From: Ornithodoros turicata
Lineage: Eukaryota; Arthropoda; Arachnida; Ixodida; Argasidae
Length of the DNA: 64,000 nt
Assembly: GCF_037126465.1 (NCBI RefSeq)
Contig: NC_088201.1
Coordinates: 80,752,273 to 80,816,272, forward strand
Direction of reading: 5' to 3'
A program made the position numbers and the translations under genes. This document shows, one piece after another, positions 18,931 to 30,117 of the stretch. Within the stretch, counting starts at the first letter, position 1. Every line of letters starts with the position of its first letter. The notes beneath the pieces are model-generated. The model ran no database searches, was not told the DNA's origin, and saw only the letters and a list, made by a program, of their open reading frames with translations.

Positions 18931-19682
18931 AAAATTATTACCTCCAAATGTGATTTTCCTAGTTCCCTCCTCTAAAAATACCTATGCCTAGGTGTGATGT
19001 AACACCATGATGGTACCCGTGCAGACCTTCACAGGGGTATAGAGCTATACCCCTAAAGGTATGGCATATAGCCCTTTGTTGAGGACTGTTATACCTCTAA
19101 CCGAGGTATAAAATAATATCTGAGAAGTGTTAAGTTCTTGAGCAGGCGATCTATACCTCTAAAGGTATAGATTTTTCTCTGAGTGTAGTTGCAATTTGTC
19201 CGTAACAACTTACAGGAACACAACTCAAAAAAAGGAACGGTCATGACCTGGTCATGAAGTTGTTAGTCTATGTTTTTTTCTTCAAATTTTTGTTAATGTT
19301 GTTGGCCTCGTACACCTGGAAGCCTCCACTGCCATGGGACAGCACCCTCCTCTGTCATGAAGTAGGCCGCTAGTGTGTCCCTAAGTGTAACTGCGGCTCT
19401 GCTGCTGTTGCGGGCGTGAGAGTACTCCAGCTTCAACACACTAGAGTTTTGTGCCATTATCTCCCGCCACCTTCCTTCACACAGGTTCCCTATGTTATCT
19501 TCAGTGTCCACCAAACCGGGAGGGCAGTAAGTGGAATCTGTCCCAATATGTGAGCACATGTAGTTGTGCAACACACATGCAGCTTTGACAACGTAGTCAA
19601 CGTTGTCAGGGTCCAGTTTTAAAGGCGTCCGGAACACCCTCTCCGTGCCACAAGAATACCAAACGCATTCTCCACACAGCGC

Positions 19683-19765
19683 CTGCAAGAAGTGCAATGG
19701 ATATTAAAGAAACTATCTCAACAATACAGTCCTCAAATGTCAATGGAATCCCATTGTGCGTGTAC
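19683..19765 (-). other. 83-bp intron in the Harbinger transposase gene
   Basis: GGGCAAG/GTACACG donor and CTTCTTGCAG/GCGC acceptor. The join runs RLSRAR into RCVENAF in frame across the catalytic Glu region. Confidence 0.8.
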
Positions 19766-20836
19766 CTTGCCCGACTTAATCTATAGTTGAATACGGTGCT
19801 GATTTCACTGATGGACCTCCCAGGAAAAGGCCGCATGAAGCCAGTCCTCAGCTGAAATGCTTCGTCTCCAACAAAGACATGCTGTGTGTACGTCGTCGTG
19901 CCAGGCAGGCAGGTCTGGCTAGGTAGCCTAAGGGTGTTTGTTTCCAGCCTTTTACCAATAGCAGACTCCTTCAGTACACCGCCATCACTTGTACGTCCTG
20001 AGGCACCCACGTCTATCAATACAAATCTGTATTTGCTGTCTGCCACTGCCAGCAGAACAACAGAGAACGTTTTATGAAAAAGATTGACGTACACAATATA
20101 ATGTCAGTTCACCGCAGTAACACTTCATGTAGATAAAAGCTGGTACCTGATCTAGTTATGGTTAGTTCATTTATTATCAACTACCTACAAGGAAACCTTT
20201 CTGTCATGAACACACCTGGTGCAGTTGAAACACGACCTATTAAAGGAGTAATTCAGGTTACAGAATCCAGAAAAATTAAATCAATAAAATCCCAGATATT
20301 CTGTCAGAAATATATAATGTTGTTTCGCTTGCCGCTCATATTCAGTTGGACCTTGCCAGTGCAATGAGATCTTGTTTAACACCAGGAGTGCTTCATATTC
20401 CAAGTGTACTGGCCGCATTTTCTCTACAGCTATATGGTTCAAAACAAAAACACGCTGTCCACCACTGTAGTGTACTGCGGACACACACATCGAAGTGAAG
20501 TATGCCATTCACCTATTGCGTAAACCTATGTCAGTACTGGTGAGGTAGTAGCAACTACAAAGGCTATGGCACTATGAAATCACATTGTAGTTAAAAAATA
20601 GGCTCCCACTCTTCTTAGGGCACTCAATCTGAATGTGCTTTCCATCCACAGCACCCACACAGCCAGGAAACTGCTATTGCTCCTAAAAGCCATTTGCAAT
20701 TTCTCGCCACTCTTCTTCAGTAGGGGGCTGAAAAAAAGAAAACCAGCACCACATTCAGAACTACACAATTATTGTATGACCTTCCATATATAACACCAAC
20801 AAGCAGATTACATGTTCCTCTCCCTTTCTCTCTTTA

Positions 20837-20837
<1 letters not shown>

Positions 20838-20870
<33 letters not shown>

Positions 20871-20958
20871 GTGAACCTCTGGGGTTGGGAGAATCTACCT
20901 ATTTTGGAAAGAAACGTCAGGGGGGGGGGGGGCAGAAAGGACGGCTTGCTATTGCTTG
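20838..20958 (-). repeat. LINE 3' tail with C-run and (AAT)n
   Basis: On the minus strand CAATAGCAAGCCGTCC matches the 3' UTR signature of the poly-C LINE family. It is followed by a run of about 13 C and, after about 45 bp, (AAT)n. It is internally deleted relative to the other copies. Confidence 0.5.
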
Positions 20959-21381
20959 CTAAATTATTCCGAGTGGGTCGTCAAGTCACTGGGGTAGTTA
21001 CAGTAATGCCCAAAACGCACCGATACAGGATCCACATCGCGCGCAATCGTGATTAGGCAGCGATTGTGATCGCACTCAGGTGCGGACAAAGCGAGTCTCG
21101 GCGACAGATATCAACAACGCAGACACTTCCCCCGTTCGCGAACATGATTACGCACTTCAAGGAGGGTTGGCCCAGGCGCAGTGGCTTCCTTTCGCCCTCG
21201 CCTTCTCGCTACTCGCACTGCCGGTTCCGGGTTGGCAAGATGGCGACGATGACAGCGGCCCACACGAATAAAACAACATCGACAAACGCCGAAACAGATG
21301 AAATCGCATTTGTATTAATGTGAATTTCTTTAAAGTAGACATCCTGGACCAGTGTTTTCTTTAAATTTTTAACTTCTGGGG

Positions 21382-22184
21382 GTATGGGTGGTTTTCAAGT
21401 TGAGAAGTGGCGCTACGCATGCTGGGTCTTCGAACTTCCGGTCCGAAATTGCGCTCAATTGGAGCAAAGCAAAACTTATACCATCTGGCTTAAAAGACAA
21501 CCAAGATGAGCTTTCCTGGGAATGCCTGCACCTCAAAGAAGTACTGTAACAAATACTTCGCACGTACTTTTCTTGCGAGAAAGATCATATTTCGTGACAC
21601 ATCGTGCATGTTTCGGTTTCGTTCGGCGTGCGCTTCAAAATCGCAATCTTTTGCTGCGGGAAATGTTCTGTTACAAAGCGGTCAATTTGACGCTTCAAAT
21701 AACAAAGATAACACACAGCATTTCAGATATGGCACAACTAAATGTGCAGGCAGTATTTTACGCTGCAGTCTTCGGCACTCTGACGATAGTACGCATGTAA
21801 TCGTTTTCTTTTAGTCTGGGAAGAAGCTGTGGCTTTAGTAATATTCTATTCACATTATGAGTTGATAATCTTATCACAGCCACGCACAATTCAACGTGAT
21901 AAGTATACAGCACGGCATTTGGTGACAAGTGCCTACACCCCCTAGTTCAATTTTCGTTTACGTTGACAACATTTTTCCAAAGGCGCAGGATCCAAGGGTA
22001 TGCGATACATTATATGTCCCTTTTCCGTAGAATTAGTGCATTTACGCCCGGAACATTAGCTTATTTTTAGGTTGAAAATCGCACTTACTCTATAAGACTC
22101 CAGCAGAACTTCGGACCGGAAGCGTAAATCCACGTGACATTGCAACTTCCCTTACGTCATTTTGACAAGAAGTTGCAAACCACC
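21382..22184. mobile_element. Possible TIR element inside the transposase intron
   Basis: The left end has GGGTGGTTTTCAAGTTG; the right end, inverted, has AGGTGGTTTGCAACTTC. About 50 bp inside, CTTCCGGTCCGAA occurs in inverted orientation at both ends (21434 and 22107). No coding is seen and a target duplication is not clear. Confidence 0.4.
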
Positions 22185-22960
22185 TATTGTGTAAAAGCTT
22201 CCACCAGACTGCTGCAAATGAAAACCAAGATCACAAACGTGAAGTGCGGACGGTACGGCGTACCCAGCGGGATTCCGCCGACCAGGATTGTGGACCGATC
22301 CAGATTGTGTGCGACAGTGCGTTTTGGGTATAAGGCGATGTGGGATCAAAGGTTGTCCATCTCTGATGTGACCAGCAACTCAGCTGCTATGACATGCGTT
22401 ACTTTCATGTACATTGGCGAAAGGGTGTCCCATATCACTCGGCAAGTGAGGTGGATTGCTTCACGGGCGGTTTCAATCCCAACCCTGTAGCTCAGGGCGA
22501 TATCCTGGATGGGGTCTCCAGAGGAAAGGTACCTGAAAGTTTCCGTGTGTGTCATAAATGGCCTGTAAAAGTTTTGTGTGAAACACTAATGAAAGTTACT
22601 TTAATGGCACACTACCGTAGAGTCATGGCGAGACGTTCACAAGAGGAGATAGGTTCCCTCACGCAATGCTGCTTAGTGAGGTGCAGACGAACCATTTCGT
22701 GCAGCTCGTCGAACAACTCTGGGGTCATTCTATAAGACTTGAAAAAGAGCTCCGGGTTGCTCTTTCTCATAGTTTGCATCTTTAAGCAAAGAAATATATA
22801 TATTATGCATATTGCAACCATATCTAGGGTGAGACAAAACCCGATAGCGCGATAAATACGGCGACATACCGCTGTGAAATATTCGCTCTCTGTTCTCCTG
22901 TTCGCCCAGGTAGTCCTTTTTCTTGTCAGCTGTGCAGCAGCGTGTCGCAGGCTTATTTTG

Positions 22961-23984
22961 TCAATGGAAGTCCGTATCCTATCTCTTTATTCATTCATCT
23001 AGATATATGCAAAATATGGGCAGTCTGGGTTATCCGGTGCTTAACTGAAAAAGTAATGCATCCGATTATATGCACGGGGCAAGACGCGACAACTTAATGT
23101 AATTTAAATTTAATGTAATTTGGAAAGCGATCAATCAACTATCAGGTGGCTTTATGCTTGTCCCTCAGAGATTCCTTTTTCTGCATATTGCCCAGGATTT
23201 TCCAGCAAATTTCCTGTTTTCTGGGACATTTCCAGCAAAGCAGAAGCGCATGCAAGGGCGAGGGAACAGCGACACGTCAGACTGGCGGTGCCTTGTTTGC
23301 AGAGGACGGTGGAGGGAAACAGCACCGGGTTCTGTCTGTGTGGTTTTATTGCATATCACGTGGGCGGTGGGCTCAAGGGGAGTGTTAGGTGCTTGGATTG
23401 CAAAAACTAGTTTCTATAGTTCATTACCAACCACGGCGTGTCTCATCTTGCCCCGAGGGCTGGGGTAAGACGAGACAATCTGGATTTTTAAATTTCTTGT
23501 TCTGTGTTTATTTTAGAACCGGCTGCATCAGTTATGATTTACAGATCAGAAGCTCTAGATTTCTGAGAATGTGCGTAGGGCTAGTTCTTTTTAAAAACAC
23601 GAAAAATAAAAATTCCATATTCAAATGCCAATTCCTGTTTTATCTTGCAACACCTCCCCCTATATGTACTATTACCTAATATTTATTTGTTCAGGATCAT
23701 GTTTCCTCTCGACCCTTTTACATTTAACTTTTAATATCTCCCTATTAGATAAACTAGTGCTTCTAGCTTCTCTACAATCTGTTGTCCGCGTCTTTTTCCT
23801 TCATGAACTACTATACATATATTATATGCGAAGTTGAATAAAATGAATAAAAGCAAAATAATAAGACATATGACAACAGACTGCAGGGAAGTTAACAAAA
23901 ACTAGTCTATTTAGTGGGTAATTCAACACAAAGATTATAATATACTATGAGACGTTTAACAGTACGGTCGACCTTTCGACAGTG
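22961..23984. other. About 1 kb without a recognisable gene
   Basis: Short open frames exist on plus around 23120-23680, but none carries a motif I recognise. AT content rises after 23500. Confidence 0.3.
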
Positions 23985-24292
23985 ACACTGTCTTCGCCAC
24001 GAACAAGTTCCGACGAGACATCTATTCCAAAGCCTACACACATCTGCTTCACAAACCAAAACGCCAAGGTATACCACTAGCCCCAGCTGCGTATGCAAAA
24101 AAGACATTTATGCTTTATTATCATCTGACTCCAGTTGCAGAAGTGAATGCCATCTGCCCTGTGGTTCAAGCCAACGTTCGTCTGACTCTAACGTTTGCTG
24201 CCAATCTCGCAGAAGCAGTTACGGTGTTGCTTGCATCCGAAAAACATCGCGTGCTAGAAATCGACGAAGACAGACGGATGAAATTTGTCTAA
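23985..24292 (+). pseudogene. Maverick/Polinton capsid-like gene, C-terminal relic (copy A)
   Basis: Collinear with 56490-56790 of copy B. The last 60 residues (HLTPVAEVN ... RVLEIDEDRRMKFV) match the C-terminal end of the F54H12.2-like protein family found in Mavericks, which I take to be a capsid protein. The N-terminal part is missing at about 23985, so the copy is truncated, and the frame upstream of 24110 is broken. Confidence 0.55.
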
Positions 24293-24299
24293 AAATGGT

Positions 24300-24720
24300 G
24301 GAGTGGCAGTTCTATGAAGCATTCAGCAGACACTGCTGCACCAGAGAACTGTTTTGGGGATCTTTGCATGCAATGAAATCGCCAGACAGGAAGCCAAGCC
24401 AGGCATTTATGTGATAAACAGTGCTCCAAGGAGCAGTAACGGTGAACGCTGGACGGTGATTTATGTTTCCAGTGACGGTGTGCTTACGTATTATTTTGAT
24501 GACTACGGCATTGAGCCGGTCTAAATAGAATTTTACCAATTCATTCCCCCTACCAAGTCATTTTATTATAACAAGAAAGTACTTCAGGGCTACGGATAAC
24601 GTACTTGTAGCCTCTACTGCTAGTATGTAGGTAGCATGCTGGCTTGTGGATTCTCGCTCCAAGAGTGCACTCAGAGATTTTCGTCAATAAACTTCAGACT
24701 GAACGACAAGCTCATACCTA
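24300..24720 (+). pseudogene. Maverick adenain-type cysteine protease relic (copy A)
   Basis: Matches 56800-57190 of copy B. The segment holds GERWTVIYVSS where the catalytic His is expected (E-H-W in copy B), YYFDDYG for the acidic residue and LQGYG...TCSLY for the Cys box. The His-to-Arg change and several stops make it inactive. The family matures capsid proteins in Polintons and adenoviruses. Confidence 0.6.
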
Positions 24721-25084
24721 TTCTTGTACGCAAACAATTCCCAAGAATGACAGACACACACACACACATCAATGGGATGATGATGTAGTGGGTCATTCTC
24801 CGCCGTTATGGCGGTAGACTGACAGACAGCATGTCATGCTGCAGTGTACTTTACACAACAACATGGCATTTATTTCCAGAGCCTTTGTCATTTACAGAAA
24901 AATCTTATGTACAGAAAATCATCGCTGTCATTGATTTTCAAACCTTTTGTCGTGCACAATATTCAGAAATAGAAAAAGAAAAGAACATTGCAAGAACAAC
25001 AGCCGGGTAGGCAACATGTGCATAAAAGCCTTCTTTCTACTCCTTTCTAATGGATACATAACCAAAGCGTAACGTATGGACACC

Positions 25085-25373
25085 CAGTGGCGTCACTGGG
25101 GTGGTGCGGTGGGTCGGTCCGCACCGGGTGATGCGACAGATGGGGGTGACGTGCTGCACCAGTACCGCGGCCTCCTCTCTTTTTCGATAGCGAGGTGACG
25201 TAAAAAAAAAAAAAACATAAGAAGCCCTCGGCGAGCATGTCATTTTTCCTGCGTACGATATGGTACTGTTATTTATCATGTATCGCCTCGGATGGAAAGG
25301 GACACATTATTGCGGGTGGGGTGGAGTGACGGAGCTCCCGCACCGGGTGACGCATACCCTAGTGACGCCACTG
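25085..25373. mobile_element. hAT-type MITE, 289 bp, inserted in Polinton copy A
   Basis: Ends CAGTGGCGTCACTGGGG and, inverted, CAGTGGCGTCACTAGGG, flanked by perfect 8-bp duplications TGGACACC (25077-25084 and 25374-25381). Copy B has the uninterrupted site near 57500-57510. It contains an A-run at 25202-25215 and no coding. Confidence 0.9.
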
Positions 25374-25417
25374 TGGACACCGCCCACCCAAATGAAACAT
25401 ATTGTGCCCAGAAGATT

Positions 25418-28276
25418 TCAAGCTATTTTCGTTACACATACACCTTTGTTGACATTTTCCTTGCGTACGATGAGCTTCAGACGAACTTTGTACACTTCAC
25501 CAAGCTGAAGAGCGTCTACGTACATCGAATAATGAAGTTTCTGAACTTCACACTGTTTCACTCCCTTAGCAAGATTGGGACGTTTTTTACTGTAGAGGTC
25601 TAGCTCGTAGAGGTTTGGTTTCAGACGGCAGAATCCAAGAGTATGGTCGTTGAGCATCTCGTGTTTACATTTTCCTGGCAGCATGTTGATTCTCGTAGAT
25701 TACAAAATTGCTGGGATGTGTCATGGTGGGTGTCCGCGAGCTCCGCAAGCGCCTTCTCATCGCTCAGCATCAAGATATAGGCATCCGTATCCATACACAA
25801 CAGCCTTGTGTCCGGGGCCACCCGAAGCAAGTTGTTACAGTAAAAGTCATACAGGATGACTATGACTTTAGAGTGCTGAAGAATTGTGAGCCCCAGGAAC
25901 AGAGGCTGTCGCATACGAATTATCCCCTGAGAGAACTGAAACAAGACAACGTCAGACCTTAGATCACTGAATTGCTTCACAATTGGCTTACACAAGAATC
26001 TCAACACTTCCTCCTCGGAAGCTACCAAGCAACAGTCGACGAACTTTGGTGCGTTCATACATATTTTCCTATTTAGCGAATTAATTTTCACGTTATATAT
26101 ATTGCATTCGAAGTTATTGGTTGCCTGCTTGTGTTGTTCCTGATAAAAGTCAACATAGGGTCGCAGGAATAGTTTCTGTTTAAACCTAAGTACACGATGA
26201 AGTTTCCCGAGCCGGAGACCTAAATACAGGTGCGAATTTAGACTGCGATAGTGAAGAACATATTTCTTCTTGTCAAACAATGTAAGCCGTAATTTCGGCT
26301 CGATGTCACTCTGTCGGAGGTTAAATGTTTTCATCAGGTCTTTCTCATAATCTTAGAGGAGCTGATTGGCAACGCTCGTTTTTCGGGTGCGACCCTATGT
26401 CGTTCGTGGAGCTCACGTCCGTAGGCCAGTTCGACCACCAAAAAATAACCAAGGTATGCATTATCTGCAACAATAGTTACATCTAAATTTGCATCCTCCT
26501 CGGGTGTCAGCCACTCAAAGCCTCCGAACGGGAGGGGTTCACGCATAAGTGCGCCATGAGTCCATTTATGTCCATGTAATGGGCCTTAATGGGCTCTATA
26601 TAGCGCAGTTATGCGTGAGCCCCTCCCGTCTTTGGTTTTCTGGGATCGTACCGCTCCATCCTCATGACATATGCAGTGGCCATTCGCGTTGAACATTGAG
26701 TCGCAGACCCGCTTCATATAACAGATAGGCATCGGGATCGTGGATTAACTCCAGATTAATCTTATTCATTGTTAGAGACAAAAAGATTTAAAGACATGCT
26801 TAGTCCTGGGAGTTACACAAAATGAAAGGGTTCAATTTTGCGCGCGTCTCCAACGTCCATATTTGAACGTTTTGAAACAAGTCTGCCAGAAGTAGTGTGC
26901 CTGTCAGAAGGTACAAATCCGAGTACTCTCCCAGGCTCTTCAGTTGGAATTTTTCACATACGTAGTGCGCATGGCGATAATCATCCTCGCTTGTCAACTT
27001 ATCATCTTCCTCACTCACTCCTTCCGTTCAGTTCGTTAAAAAACTGGTCACGGGATGGCAGACAGGGCTTATTGAAACGCTCGAAACAACATTAAACTCC
27101 ATTCCGTACAACCAACTGAAAGTGGTCCTCCTCTGTGAAAAACTGACGGAGACACCTGATGTGGGATTCACCTTTGTCGCGTAGGTTTTTCGTCAGCGTG
27201 TCGAAACTGCAGCGTTCAGGAAGTTCAAGGTGTCTATGAAGCGAAACACGTCAACGTCTATGGCCTTAAACTTTTGACAACTGGAAGTGATCACTCTGAT
27301 ATTTGTCTTGTGAAGCAGGTGCAGATGAGATACTACGAACCCGAGGTCATAATTGGTATTATGCGCAATGATGGGCACTTTACGCGTGGTGTTCTCACCT
27401 TCAGATTACATTCCTGACACAATGATTGGCGAAATTTTCCACTTCGGTGATCATGGTCTGGCACTTTCTGCTTCTTAGTAAATGGTTTCTTGCAGATGTT
27501 CCAGTGGGTGACTTCAGAATGTTCGCGCGCTCGTTTCCTCGAGTCATTTACAATGGGAAAACCTTGTGCAACATCGCCTGCAGCTCGTCATGCAAATTAT
27601 GCAATAGCTCCATGAAAACGGGAACGCAATTTGCACCGCATTAAATATGTTTTTGAACGACATACGAATCGGACGAGCATATGACTAGGAGAAAGAAGGA
27701 TGAAGGAATGCGGTCCTCATAGACATTCCCGCCTCCCGAACAATGTGATTGTATGCTCTCAAAGTCTTATCCACAATAGAAGGGTACTTGCAACATCAGA
27801 TGCTCACCGGCACACGACAATGTCTCACCCTTTTTGGAAAAATAGTCTTGGACACGTTTTGTTGTTTTCACATCGGTAGATGATCGGCGAGGACACTCGC
27901 GGTAGTGAAAGCCATCGTACACTGCTTGCAATGAACATAACCAGGTGGTGTCAACAAACCATCGAAATTAGTAATGAGTACAAAATGAACAGTAAGTCGA
28001 CGTGCTTCTGGCACTGGTCTTCTATAAACTTAATGGGCTAACCATATTTTTGTCTTTGTCGTAGCCGTGCACGTTAATGCTCACATCGTTCTGTTTCTCA
28101 AAGAGCTGTGCATGTTTTGGAAACACCACGGTGAACGTCTCTGGAAATACATATTGAGATAGGTACGGTCTGTACGATGAAGCTCTGCGTCTGTAAGAAC
28201 CCTTTGCAGGATGTAGCATACAGCAATTACAGCGAATTATTAGCACAGTTCTGTTCACTATCCTGAAGGTCGACAT
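25418..28276 (-). pseudogene. Maverick protein-primed DNA polymerase B, decayed (copy A)
   Basis: Minus-strand fragments in order: N-terminal FEKQNDVSINVHGYDK (about 28100), exonuclease-type HNTNYDLGF (about 27350), SLGEYSDLYLLTGTLLLADLF (about 26900), GGFEWLTPEED (about 26500), FDKKKYVLHYRSL and a long block with LDSxN-like substitutions, motif C as MDTDAY (about 25790), then the C-terminal SKKRPNLAKGVKQ. This is the DNA_pol_B_2 type used by Polintons. Frameshifts and stops split it into at least six frames. Convergent to the capsid and protease genes. Confidence 0.85.
26526..26632. repeat. Short inverted duplication inside polymerase copy A
   Basis: GGGAGGGGTTCACGCATAA at about 26530 reappears inverted at about 26607-26630 (TTATGCGTGAGCCCCTCCC), with about 45 bp between. 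Copy B (58660-58700) has only one copy. Confidence 0.75.
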
Positions 28277-30033
28277 TCAGAAGACACCGACAATTTTTCT
28301 TCAATTCGTTTGGCAGTTCAATGACAGTACAACCAATGCGCTGCAATGCGAGACGTCCGACATCAAGAATGTATTCGAAAAAAAAAAACATCCCGATCCT
28401 TGCATTTCAAGTTTTTTCTAAATTGTTGTCTAAATTGTTGGTCACTTCATTGCCCACTTCAATGACGGCATGCTCTACGTGTCGTTACGACCACAGAGTA
28501 TGCTGTCTCGAAAAGCGTGACAGAAATCCGAAGTGTCTCAGTATACACTGGCAAGGTAACGTCCGTTTTCATGAAAGAATGTGTTGACATCCTGCCCGTC
28601 GTCGTCTCTGTCGTGTAGATGAAGCTCATAACGATTGACACCAGCTGGACACCAATGGACGCCAGCTAGATGAATTTGAAGTCCCAGTGGTGTTGCTACC
28701 GGTTTGCCGGATGACAAAGGTGGCATGCCACCATCTTTTCCTTTTTTTCCTTCAACTGACAGAACACGTTGTCGGGTGGCATAAGACCTTTGCCAAAAAC
28801 TCGCATAAGGGTGAGGGAGTATCGCTTGTATACTCACACCTTGTCGATGTTGTGTCTTCGATGTGTGCATATGACCTGTTAAACTATCCACAGTCGCTCG
28901 GTCTCAGACTGCGGTCGACAGCTAGCTATATCCTTATAAGACCCTTGTTTTTTCTCTCTCGAGGGAAGGGATCACGTGAATGCATCGTGGAAGTCTGCAA
29001 CACAGAACCCCTCTTTTCATATAGGAGCATCATATGTGAAATGCGATACTTGCCAAGTCGCGATGATACGTTTTGCCTTTCTTTCTTAATTTTTGTCTTT
29101 ACGATAAGACAAGCTGCGGAACACCATGCACGTTGCGAGCCTTCGATGGAGACATTTTCATTCGTCTGGCTTTGCAAGGAAGGCTTTCCCTCGAAACAGA
29201 AATGTTAAAATGCTATTCGCAGCACCAACCATACAAACCTTATCACCCGCGAGTAATAGGATGCCGCCGCCTTTTCGCTGACATTTCGAGAAGGGACTGG
29301 TGGTATCAATGTCAGTCCTGCCAGCGCCACATACGCTTCACATCTCTATCTGTGTGCCACGTGTGAGTCTCAGCGACAGAGGTGTGAGTATTTCAAGCAA
29401 TTTCTTCAGTTACATAATAATGACTACTGTAGTTCAGTGTATCTTACATCTAAATGAAATGGGGCTGTGTATATTAGCTTTCAACACTTTTTATTGTCTT
29501 GCTCAGATTAGACAGCAGAAAGATAGTGCACGTTTGTGAAAGGGTGATACCGTAACCGCCGTACATTCCATTCCCGATGAGTCTTGCAATATTGTGCACG
29601 TTGCACGGACACCGTTCTATTACTGGCATGGGTTCGAAGCTTATTTCGCATAGCTTTAGCAGTGGAAGTTGTAATAATTGCGCGAGACCTTTGCTTCCTT
29701 CAAGCACTACATGCCACAGTTGACGTGTATCATTTTGCGACAGATTGACTCCGTGTCACGTCGGTTGACTATTGCTGTGCCAATGTCGTATGGCGGTTAC
29801 TGAAGCTGGGCATCGGCGGACGTAGACGTTATACTCTACCTGAGTCGCCGTAGCGCATTTTCCTTGTTTCAGTGCTGGTTTTGTTAACGAGCAGAGAGAT
29901 AGCACTCAGAAAGGTCAAGACGTATGGCAGAAAATGTCCGGGCACCTATTTACCATGGTGACCGACAGCGAAATGTGGCGACTCGTCATGGATTTCAATA
30001 TATTTATTCGTAAGCGACTTTGGTTAAAAATGT
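28277..30033. other. Flank of Polinton copy A, unassigned
   Basis: Several open frames occur on both strands (for example minus 28538-28891 and minus 29474-29707), with protein-like stretches but no motif I recognise. They may include further Polinton genes. An A-run sits at 28379-28388. Confidence 0.25.
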
Positions 30034-30101
30034 ATTTTGCAACAAGTCAATTGACATGTCGTTCATGCATGTACGACATGACAATTGACTTGTTGCAAAA
30101 T
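30034..30101. repeat. Hairpin with 29-bp arms and a 10-nt loop
   Basis: ATTTTGCAACAAGTCAATTG... at 30034-30062 is inverted at 30073-30101 with one mismatch. Weaker pairing extends about 20 bp outwards (GGTTAAAAATG against GATTTTCAACC). Pre-miRNA sized, but could be a MITE core. Confidence 0.85.
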
Positions 30102-30117
30102 AGATTTTCAACCATCT

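Larger units (their letters stand above)
16671..19187. mobile_element. TIR element with TATACC...GGTATA repeats, carrying a Penelope insertion
   Basis: Left end (16671) reads TACACTGTTAGAAAAAAAGG. The right end, inverted near 19187, reads TACACTCAGAGAAAAATC. Just inside each end are clusters of TATACCT/AGGTATA words (16688-16975 and 18935-19165). TA flanks both ends, consistent with a TA target. The 2.5-kb body contains the Penelope relic and a 97-bp tandem duplication, so these ends may belong to one element or to two relatives. Confidence 0.5.
20728..22402 (-). other. Large intron of the transposase gene, filled with repeats
   Basis: Donor AAA/GTAACG at 22402 and a strong acceptor (TTTTCTTTTTTTCAG at 20728-20742) keep phase 0. 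The 1.67-kb intron contains a LINE tail and a TIR-flanked segment; other introns of this gene are under 100 bp, except the damaged one before exon 4. Confidence 0.7.
19293..22960 (-). pseudogene. PIF/Harbinger DDE transposase gene, five exons, decayed
   Basis: Minus-strand exons can be chained. Exon 1 (about 22960-22870) encodes RRTESEYFTA. Exon 2 (22779-22403) encodes the RMTPELFDEL, PISSCERLAMTLR and RVGIETAREAIHLT region. Exon 3 (from 20727) carries CVGAVDGKH. Exon 4 (about 20080-19766) carries FSVVLLAVADSKYRF and VGDEAFQLR. Exon 5 (from 19682) carries CVENAFGILVAR and KLDPDNVDYVVKAACVLHNYM. All three catalytic residues (D in VDGKH, D in VGDEAF, E in VENAF) remain. Exon 3 has two TAG codons, exon 4's acceptor reads AT instead of AG, and exon 5 has a frameshift, so this copy is dead. 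It faces the MADF gene. Confidence 0.85.

Noticed and set aside
23120..23480. Overlapping plus and minus open frames of 60-104 codons
   Set aside because: No conserved motif, start context or splice sites support any one frame.
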